NCBI GenBank assembly: GCA_013399875.1
Contig: VXAZ01005587.1
Span: forward strand, 47,561 to 111,560
Source of the DNA: Gymnorhina tibicen
Taxonomy: Eukaryota > Chordata > Aves > Passeriformes > Artamidae
Direction of reading: 5' to 3'
DNA: 64,000 nt
Shown here one piece after another: positions 58,001-64,000 of the stretch. Made by a program: the position numbers and the translations under genes. Each line of letters opens with the position of its first letter. The first letter of the stretch is position 1. The notes below the pieces were generated by a model that had not been told where the DNA came from, made no database searches, and was given only the letters and a program-made list of their open reading frames with translations.

Positions 58001-61000
58001 CAGGAGTTACATTCAGGAGTAAGTCTGCAAGAAAATCCTCACTCTGGTAGCTCGTGGATTACTCCAGTTGTGGAGGGGTAGTCCCTGACAAAGAACAAAG
58101 CCCAGCCTCGTTCCCAAAGGTCTTGTGGGATGGCTGTATCAACTCCTCTAGCTGACACCTAGCTTATTCCACTTACTGTTAAAGCATTTTTCAGTCAAAA
58201 GTCTAATAATTCCAACCCAAAGCACACCAGATTCCTGTCCACCCACAGCTTCAAAAGATGAGTGAGAAACTCTTCTCGTTCTCAGTCTAGTTGAGATACA
58301 GTTTTATTCTCAATCAGCTGGAAAATCAATCATGTTTTCAACACATACAAGAACACTCCAAAAAACAAGGCCAAGCTGTGTCTTTTCTTGTCTCTCCCTG
58401 GCCCATGGCCCAAAGCAGGAAGGAAAGGATCCAAGCAGTGCCTAACAATCCTCACCCAACCGTGCAAGACTCATCCTAATGAAACCTCACGCTGCTTTTG
58501 CTTCAGGGCCCTCCTCGAGCCCTTCCCCAGGACCTGCCAGAAGTGCAACAAGGGTCAGACCCCGTCAGCACTCCCCTCCAGCTCCTGGAGCTCAGCATCC
58601 CTGTGAGCAGGGATGTGCAAGCCTCGAATCCCAGGCAATGAGCCCCAGGCACTCACCTTGTCCTCGCTCAGAGGTTCCGCGTTGGATTCATCCAGAATGA
58701 TCTCCATGATGCTGAGCACCTGCTCGGCCACAGCTGCTCCCCCACTGTCCTTGCTCTCCTGCTCAGCCACCAGAGCCTGCAAGAGATGGGGGCACTCAGG
58801 GGAACACCAGCAGGAACTGGTTTGAGGTGGGAAGAGGCACTGGAACACCAGCTGGAACTGGTTTAAGGTGGGAGCAGACACTGAACACCAGCAGTCACTG
58901 GTTTAAGGTGGGAGCAGACACTGAACACCAGCAGGAACTGGTTTGAGGTGGGAAAAGGCACTGGAACACCAGCTGGAACTGGTTTAAGGTGGGAGCAGAC
59001 ACCGAACACCAGCAGTCACTGGTTTGAGGTGGGAAGAGGCACTGGAACACCAGCTGGAACTGGTTTAAGGTGGGAGCAGACACTGAACACCAGCAGGACC
59101 TGGTTTGAGGTGGGAAGAGGCACTGGAACACCAGCTGGTTTAACTGCCCCCCACACTTGCACCCATAACAGATAAGGAATGTCCAAGGGATAATTTGCAG
59201 TGCCAGCACAGCAACATTTCCCATCTCTCATGGTTGCCACAAGGCAGCAGGGCAGTCAGAAGGAGCTTAAATTCATTGGAATCCATGAAACAAACACTTC
59301 TGGAAGTCCAGGTTGTCCTTACCAAGTTGAGAGTCCCCAGCATGACGTTCAGAGTGTTCATCTCGGGCTTGACCAGCTGCTGCCGGTTTATTTTCACCTT
59401 CACACAGTAACTGAAGAGTTTTAGCAGCACCTACAAAAGACAGGGAAGGGATTCTCTGTGGTACCTGCACAGTGAGGGGGGGACTTTGCTGAAACTAAAG
59501 TAATAGTTTAATACAATAATACACCTGATCTCCAGACTTCTGGGGTACAGTACAACCTGTATATACACCTATAAATACATCTTAGCACAGCTTTGGTTTT
59601 CAGGTAAGGCCAAGGCAGAAAACACTCTAGAGAGACAGAATTTAGTCTTATCAACTCCTCAGCTTCTACACACTTCAAGTTCTGTAAGGAATTGTTAACC
59701 AAGAGAAATGGGAGAGGGAAGGAACTGCTCCAGTTCAAGGGCGATTGTCCAAACCTCACGGGTGTCTGTGGCATTTTCCACCCTGGAACTCCTGACCCCA
59801 GAGCCAAAGGGAGACTCACGGTTAAGAGGTGCCGGCCCTGCTTGAAGTCCTTGATGCCAGTCAGTCTGTTGAGCATGCACTCCAGGCCTCCACACGGGGC
59901 CATCACCCCTGCCATCTTATACACTTCTTCCTCATCCTCCTCCTCATCTGCAGGACAGACACGGGTGGTGAGGACAGAGCGGCCACAGCGGGACACGCTC
60001 GTGCAGTGGAAGCAGAAATGGAGAGCAGAGCAGCACACATTTACCAGCAATTCAAGTCACTTCAGTTGTAGTGAATTCAAAAAGAATTAAGAGCAGGGAG
60101 ATGAAGAAGGGCTGGGCAGAACGGTCCTCATGCCATGCTAGAGCTCACATTTGAAGCACAGCTTTAAGGCGCTGTTAAAATCCTCCTTCACTCGAGGTGA
60201 AGCAGGTAAATGCAGCAAAAGCAACATCAATCAACTTTAAGCTCACTGCTGTGAGGATAATAATGTCATTGCTCTGCAGCAAACCTCAGATTTCAAATCT
60301 AATCCCAGCTTTCAGCAGACAAATGCATTACCAGTGGTGGAGTCGAGGGACTCGATGAATTCCTCCGTTGCATCTCCCAGTAACCCCCGCATGCGGTAAA
60401 TGATCCTCATGGGCTCCCCCTGCAAGAGCAGAGCTTTTCATTAATTGTATCTCTGGGCACTTGTACACAAGCCTGGTTCTGGTTTCAGGGTGTGCACACG
60501 CTCCAGCCCCAGCTCTCCCTCGTGCTGTTTCAGCCGAGGATGGTAACACAGGGAAATCTTTCACCCCCTCATTCTCCCCTCCCCGAGATGAATTAAAAAC
60601 AACAGTGAAGCCACCTGCAAAAACATCAATAACTCATCCCTAGATCTGTCCAACTCCTCTTGGCATTGCCAATTAATTGACAGACTGGTAATAAACAGTC
60701 TCTTCCTCCTTACATCTCCTCCAGGATTCCTTTAGCACCAGTGAAAGATTTAGCCAAGGAAAACGGGTTCATCTGCAGAGCAACACCCGCTTTCCATGGC
60801 AACCTTTCCTCAGAGAGTGTGGCACAGCATACCTGGGAAACGAAGGGAACGGGCACAGCCCAGGAAACAAAGCAGGATGGGCTAATTGGATGAATGCTTT
60901 CAAACAGATAAAATCTGCAGTGATGGCAAATGGAAGAGGAGTAAAAGGCAGTTTAATGAGCTTTCAGTAAGACAGTACATCACTGAAATGATACAGCCAA

Positions 61001-64000
61001 AAAAGCTGTGCTTTTACCCTGAGAAAGGGACAGTTTCCCAGATGCATTTCCAGCTGGAAATACTGACAGCGTATCACGAAACTTTCCATTTTTAATCCAT
61101 AGGTCTGAATAAAAAGCAGAAAAGAAAAATCCCAGATTTGGGAGCAGGAGACCTTGCAAGAGAAAACCTGTCAGGGATCGAGCTAAGCCTAATGTGGAAT
61201 AAGCAGTGCTTAATGTCACAGCAAATACATAAGCACGGGGAAAGCCCCGGGGGGAAGATCTGCTCAAAGGCCACGCTGGCGACCAGCAATTAACACCACA
61301 GGGGCCCTGGTAAAACGGCAGATGAACAAAAAAAGCCACTGAGAGACAAGGGAAACAGAAAGGGGCCTGAGGTTGCGTTTCTTGTGCGCCTGTCGCTCCC
61401 AGGGAACAGGAGCTGCGGCTCCGGGAGGTGCTCACAAAGGAAGACGGATGAAAGCTGTTCATCCACAGGAATGCTGAGCAAACTCTGCCTTTCAGCATCA
61501 GAGCTGCTTCCCGGGAGAGCTGCACGCCGCCTCCAGCCCGGCATCCCACGGGAACAGCTCCTTGCTGCTCCCAGGGGCAGCACGGGGATCATTCTCCCCA
61601 GATCAGAATTCAAATCAGAACTCACAGATTAACGCCAGCACCTCACTTCCCTTTCCAAGTTGGTACCTCGCTAAAAAATTATCACTGTCACAAGGTTTGG
61701 GCTTGATTTTGCAGTCCTGAAGGCTTTGTTACTGAAATAAAGCTTAATGAGACCCATTTTATCTCCACTCACTGCTAACTGGCACTTTGTTTGAATTCTC
61801 CCCACAAACGGTTTCAGGAAACTGAGATTTCAAAGGTGATTTGAGGCCAGGAGGAAATGAGGAATGACCAAGAAATGTTGGGCAAATGAGTCTTGTTTTA
61901 TGATCTCAAGTGCCTCTAAAAACATATTTTAGTGAGCAAGATTGAGTCTGATGGCCTCAGTGGGAGTTTATTTTAGTGGCTACGAGGAAAGAAGGGAAGA
62001 GCTTGGTCTGGACCACGTGCACCTCTGGAACAAGCTCAGTGTGACAAGAGGGACTGGACCCTTTAGACTGTTGGGTCCAATTCTTCATGTGAAAAACACT
62101 CAACCAATACTATGAAAAGCAAACTGGGAGGATGAATCTGCCAAGTGCCTGGGATCCTGATGGAAAACATGAGAGCAGAAGTGCAAATATGGAGAACCAT
62201 TGGATGTTCTGTGCATAAATAACTTGGGTTCACCCGCAGAGCACAGACTGAGGAGCAATCTGGTGTGTCCCTGTGTGCAGACGGGGTGTGATATGTGCTC
62301 TGAAAGGCAGTGACAACGTTCAGCTCTCCCCAGGGGAGCGTGGGCAGTTTGTTCCTCAGGAAGAGCCACACGTGACACAGGACACAGCTCACCTGGGGCA
62401 GTGCTCTGCAATCCCTCAGCTGCAGGGCTGTGCACAGTCTGTCCTAACAGAGCACCAGAAGGTGCTGAGCAGTTACACCCAATAAATTACATGCCAGGAA
62501 ATAAATCCTGACTCGGGTGATTTTGATTTTTCCCCTTTTTTTTTTTGTTGGTGTGAAGGACAGGTGCTCCGTGCTGTTAACATGTACAAAGGTAACACAC
62601 ACCTCGTTTGTGGGACACCACACCTTCTTGTAGACCTCAGCCACAGGCAGATCCAGACTGATGATCTTGTTGTTCACCAGAAGCTGAAAGGGAGAGAAGA
62701 ACAAGTCAAGAACAAGCTCAGGTTGTTGCATCACCACCCCAGCAACCGCCAGCTGCCCAAAACCAGCATCCCACAGGTCTGTGCAAGAAATCCCCACCTC
62801 AAGAAATTCTCACCTCCATCCCGCTGTCGTCCTCCAGCAGAGCCACCAGGTCACAGTCCTGACAGATCTTGTTCTTGATGTCCCTCATGAGGGGCCCGAT
62901 GCCAGGCTCGTTGCTGCTGTAGGGATTCCCTGGCATTCTGCCCTGCAGGAAGTCTTCCTGCTGGGGATCTTTCTCCAGAGTGACAAAGAACTCGGTGACT
63001 TCGTTCTCTTCCTAAAGAGCAGCAGCAGAGACAGAGTGAATAAGGTTTTCCCTAACCATGGTCCCATTCCTGCATTTTTATGGCAGAATGTCCCTAAACC
63101 TTCAGTCCTTTCTCCACTGGTGCATCAGCTCTGCATGCCACACTCAGAGGACCTCCACGATCATTCAGTAACCAAATTCCTCAGGGAGCTTGAACAATCA
63201 CCCCCCCAAATGGGACACACTGGGACACGCTGGGATACACTGGGATACAGGCCCGCACTGGCTCATGGTAAACCATGACTGCAGACACTGCTGGTCCTGG
63301 GAAAAAGGAACCAGATTTAGGGTTGCTAGAGGTGGTTGGTGGTGATTGTCCCCCTCTATCATGAGACCCCACCTGGAGCACTGCACACAGTTCTGTGGCC
63401 CCTCAATGAAAAAAGGACATGAAACTGTTGGAGCAAGTGTAGAGGAGGCCACGGAGTTGCTCAGGAGACTGGAGCACCTCCCCTATAGAGCCAGGCTGGG
63501 AAAGCTGGGAATGTTCAGCCTGCAGAAGGTTGTGTGGAGACATCAGAGCACCTTCCAGGGGCTGAAGGGGCTACAGGGAAGCCAGAGACAGACTGTTCCT
63601 CAGGACCTGGAGTGACAGGACAAGGGGGAATGGGTCCAGACTGAAAGAAGGGAAAGTTAGGTCAGATATTGGGAAGAAATTCCTCCCTGGGAGGGTAAGG
63701 CCCTGGCACAGGGTGCCCAGAGAAGCTGTGGCTGCCCCATCCCTGGCAGTGTCCAAGGCCAGGCTGGACGGGGCTCGGAGCACCCTGGGATCGTGGAAGG
63801 TGTCCCTGCCACGGCAGAGGGTGGCACTGGACAATCTTTAAGTCCCTTCCCAAAGCACTCCCTGGCTCTGGCTGGGCAGTGTGAGTCTCCAGGTGCTGCA
63901 GCCCTGCCCCACTCACGGGGTAGATGATGCTGCAGAGCCTCTCGAAGATGAACACCGGGGTGCGGTAGTCGTCGAGGCTGTAGCGCTTGGCGGTCTCTAT
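45999..64000 (-). CDS. UBR4: UBR4 (p600) E3 ubiquitin ligase, last 19 coding exons
   Basis: Nineteen minus-strand exons join in frame to 870 residues plus a TGA stop at 45999-46001. All introns are GT-AG. The wording matches vertebrate UBR4 almost residue for residue; the human protein is about 5,180 aa, so this is roughly the last sixth. UBR4 is a giant cytosolic N-degron-pathway ligase. Its C-terminal module (an atypical hemiRING zinc finger plus UZI domain, reported to work with UBE2A/UBE2B) is encoded by exons w12-w19. A Cys cluster CCIC (window residues 525-528) and a His/Cys cluster [11 protein letters not shown] (568-578) fit the zinc site. No frameshift, stop or missing exon is seen. 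The UBR box and the N-terminal scaffold lie right of the window. Confidence 0.97.
46740..46902 (-). CDS. UBR4: UBR4 exon w18
   Basis: 163 bp: 54 codons [20 protein letters not shown] onward to [10 protein letters not shown] plus one base. The acceptor is TGTCAG and the donor GTGAGT. Confidence 0.96.
47372..47577 (+). mobile_element. CR1 LINE 3' fragment
   Basis: GGCCCTGGCACAGGGTGCCC to CCATCCTGGGATTCTGTG, in the UBR4 intron between w17 and w18, antisense to the gene. Confidence 0.9.
47716..47806 (-). CDS. UBR4: UBR4 exon w17
   Basis: 91 bp: completes Arg, then [20 protein letters not shown] and [10 protein letters not shown]. The acceptor is TCGCAG and the donor GTAAGG, phase 0. It follows a 3.4-kb intron, the longest UBR4 intron here. 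Confidence 0.96.
50778..50855. repeat. 12-bp tandem repeat (TTGATCAGCTCA)
   Basis: About five perfect 12-bp units plus degenerate ends, each with the palindrome TGATCA. UBR4 intron between w16 and w17. Confidence 0.9.
50891..50990 (+). mobile_element. CR1 LINE tail truncated at an unresolved base
   Basis: GGAGTAACCTGGGCTGTGGG to TTTAGGGTCCCTC, ending at N 50991 before the usual tail. Confidence 0.8.
50991..50991. other. Unresolved base in UBR4 intron
   Basis: A single N just after a CR1 fragment whose normal tail is missing. A small deletion or gap is possible here. Confidence 0.6.
51213..51437 (-). CDS. UBR4: UBR4 exon w16
   Basis: 225 bp: completes Thr, then [20 protein letters not shown] and [20 protein letters not shown], ending PGGAS plus two bases. 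It is visibly more GC-rich at third positions than the other exons and sits about 220 bp from the unresolved base at 50991. The acceptor is TTGCAG and the donor GTCAGT. Confidence 0.96.
51438..53218 (-). other. UBR4: UBR4 intron between w15 and w16 (1.8 kb)
   Basis: A 67-bp direct repeat near 51540-51650 (ATCCCTGGCTGAGGATTTGC and CTGCTCCCAGTG blocks) next to w16, then AT-rich unique sequence. No exon seen. Confidence 0.65.
53219..53413 (-). CDS. UBR4: UBR4 exon w15
   Basis: 195 bp: completes Arg, then [20 protein letters not shown], the [20 protein letters not shown] loop and HTVLYVLN. The acceptor is TTGCAG and the donor GTCAGT. Confidence 0.96.
53694..53937 (-). mobile_element. CR1 LINE 3' fragment
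   Basis: TCCACAGAATCCCAGAACAG, GATTATCCAGTTCCAAACCC and TCTTCCCAATATCTACTCCA. UBR4 intron between w14 and w15, sense with the gene. Confidence 0.9.
54374..54499 (-). CDS. UBR4: UBR4 exon w14
   Basis: 126 bp: completes Arg, then [20 protein letters not shown] and [14 protein letters not shown], ending FATCLA plus two bases. The acceptor is GTGCAG and the donor GTGAGT. It lies within the E3 module. Confidence 0.96.
54766..54908 (-). CDS. UBR4: UBR4 exon w13 (hemiRING zinc ligands)
   Basis: 143 bp: 47 codons plus two bases, from [18 protein letters not shown] to [16 protein letters not shown]. The His/Cys cluster supplies the second half of the single zinc site known for this domain; which residues bind is inferred. 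The acceptor is TTGCAG and the donor GTACGT. Confidence 0.97.
55186..55345 (-). repeat. 23-bp tandem array abutting the UBR4 w12 splice donor
   Basis: Seven units read on the minus strand from the donor: six of 23 bp and a last one of 22 bp (160 bp in all). Consensus GTAATGGGAGCTAAGAG + TTCCAG; two units start CCAG instead of GTAA. The real exon end is TTCCAG|GTAAAG, so unit edges recreate the junction. Confidence 0.95.
55346..55459 (-). CDS. UBR4: UBR4 exon w12 (start of hemiRING)
   Basis: 114 bp, phase 0-0, 38 codons: [20 protein letters not shown], then [14 protein letters not shown]. The CCIC cysteines are the expected first pair of zinc ligands of the hemiRING. The exon ends TTCCAG at a GTAAAG donor, and this junction sequence is repeated in tandem in the intron downstream (55186-55345). 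Confidence 0.97.
55694..55912 (-). CDS. UBR4: UBR4 exon w11
   Basis: 219 bp, phase 0-0, 73 codons: [20 protein letters not shown] at the start, then a basic helix ([19 protein letters not shown]) and LGTLGMT. The acceptor is GCCAG and the donor GTAATG. It leads directly into the E3 module. Confidence 0.97.
56726..56825 (-). CDS. UBR4: UBR4 exon w10
   Basis: 100 bp: completes Asn, then [20 protein letters not shown] and [13 protein letters not shown]. The acceptor is ACGCAG and the donor GTGAGG, phase 0. Confidence 0.96.
57315..57488 (-). CDS. UBR4: UBR4 exon w9
   Basis: 174 bp: completes Lys, then [20 protein letters not shown], ending MKKHIPSAK plus two bases. The acceptor is GTTCAG and the donor GTAAGA. 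Confidence 0.96.
57793..57983 (-). CDS. UBR4: UBR4 exon w8
   Basis: 191 bp: 63 codons plus two bases, from [20 protein letters not shown] to RFKPYCNFD. The acceptor is TCCCAG and the donor GTACGT. Confidence 0.96.
58657..58776 (-). CDS. UBR4: UBR4 exon w7
   Basis: 120 bp, phase 0-0, 40 codons [20 protein letters not shown] then [20 protein letters not shown]. The acceptor is TTGCAG. Only about 25 bp separate the exon from a minisatellite in the intron on its 5' side. The donor is GTGAGT. Confidence 0.96.
58802..59145. repeat. 40/41-bp minisatellite in the UBR4 intron before w7
   Basis: GAACACCAGC marks at 58802, 58843, 58883, 58923, 58964, 59004, 59045, 59085 and 59126 (spacing 40 or 41), each followed by ACTGGTTTRAGGTGGGA. 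The array begins 26 bp from the w7 exon edge. Confidence 0.93.
59323..59430 (-). CDS. UBR4: UBR4 exon w6
   Basis: 108 bp, phase 0-0, 36 codons [20 protein letters not shown] then [16 protein letters not shown]. The acceptor is TTGTAG and the donor GTAAGG. Probably part of the helical scaffold. Confidence 0.96.
59820..59947 (-). CDS. UBR4: UBR4 exon w5
   Basis: 128 bp: completes Asp, then an acidic [10 protein letters not shown] run, [18 protein letters not shown] and RHLLT. The acceptor is CTGCAG and the donor GTGAGT, phase 0 at its end. Confidence 0.96.
60332..60419 (-). CDS. UBR4: UBR4 exon w4
   Basis: 88 bp: 29 codons [20 protein letters not shown] then FIESLDSTT plus one base. The acceptor is TTGCAG and the donor GTAATG. 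The split codon becomes Asp with w5. Confidence 0.96.
60420..62602 (-). other. UBR4: UBR4 intron between w3 and w4 (2.2 kb)
   Basis: Unique sequence without recognised repeats or open frames of family type. A weak T run occurs at 62536-62548. Confidence 0.7.
62603..62683 (-). CDS. UBR4: UBR4 exon w3
   Basis: 81 bp, phase 0-0, 27 codons [20 protein letters not shown] then VWCPTNE. The acceptor is TTTCAG. The donor is GTGTGT, with no purine at +3/+4, so weaker than its neighbours. Confidence 0.96.
62814..63011 (-). CDS. UBR4: UBR4 exon w2
   Basis: 198 bp, phase 0-0, 66 codons: [20 protein letters not shown] at the start, and two cysteines in [11 protein letters not shown] near the end. The acceptor is CTTTAG and the donor GTGAGA. 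Confidence 0.96.
63211..63250. repeat. 10-bp tandem repeat (TGGGACACAC)
   Basis: Four units TGGGACACAC / TGGGATACAC in the UBR4 intron between w1 and w2. Confidence 0.8.
63346..63856 (+). mobile_element. CR1 LINE fragment (~510 bp, longest here)
   Basis: Starts CCCCCTCTATCATGAGACCC, passes TATAGAGCCAGGCTGGGAAA and GAGGGTAAGGCCCTGGCACA, and loses its tail after TTTAAGTCCCTTCC. It fills most of the UBR4 intron between w1 and w2. Confidence 0.93.
63917..64000 (-). CDS. UBR4: UBR4 exon w1 (cut by window edge)
   Basis: 28 codons visible, starting I-E-T-A-K-R-Y and ending RLCSIIYP at a GTGAGT donor. In frame with w2. It continues beyond the right edge. Confidence 0.95.

Noticed and set aside
58802..59145. 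Regular spaced repeats resembling a CRISPR array
   Set aside because: Units are contiguous without unique spacers, in a vertebrate intron: a minisatellite.

Overview
The window is vertebrate nuclear DNA, almost certainly from a bird. Evidence: two multi-exon genes with GT-AG introns and vertebrate-type coding sequence, about 19 fragments of the avian CR1 LINE in both orientations, GC-rich minisatellites, and the gene pair IFFO2-UBR4 in the order known from human 1p36.13 (the region corresponding to chicken chromosome 21, a microchromosome). I cannot name the species. There are no bacterial, CRISPR, tRNA or rRNA features.

Layout. Positions 1-35,038 hold the 5' two-thirds of IFFO2 (intermediate filament family orphan 2) on the minus strand: coding exon 1 at 34,556-35,038, then exons at 9,118-9,178, 8,678-8,773, 5,846-5,986, 3,936-4,078 and 1,339-1,459. 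The remaining 3' exons lie off the left edge. Intron 1 is 25.4 kb and carries minisatellites, CR1 fragments, a 668-base sequencing gap (14,964-15,631), a four-copy ~180-bp tandem array and several AT-rich stretches that could be enhancers. The IFFO2 start codon is not found: exon 1 reads open up to a single unresolved base at 35,039, and the family's N-terminal segment is missing there. A CpG-rich promoter region extends to about 35,360.

Positions 35,463-45,604 are intergenic (CR1, simple repeats, GC-rich unique sequence), with no gene I can support.

Positions 45,999-64,000 hold the last 19 coding exons of UBR4 (N-recognin E3 ubiquitin ligase, p600) on the minus strand. They join in frame with GT-AG introns into 870 residues and a stop codon, covering the conserved C-terminal region including the atypical hemiRING/UZI E3 module. 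The gene enters from the right edge. The 3' UTR lies to the left, with an AATAAA at 45,631-45,636 and a possible distal one at 44,862-44,867.

Both genes are transcribed right to left, UBR4 upstream of IFFO2. They do not form a pathway: one is a cytoskeletal or lamina-type coiled-coil protein, the other a ubiquitin ligase. I found no new biological system. The most unusual signals are minisatellites tied to UBR4 splice sites: a 23-bp array (55,186-55,345) whose units repeat the exon/intron junction and its donor, and a ~40.5-bp array (58,802-59,145) covering a probable branchpoint region.
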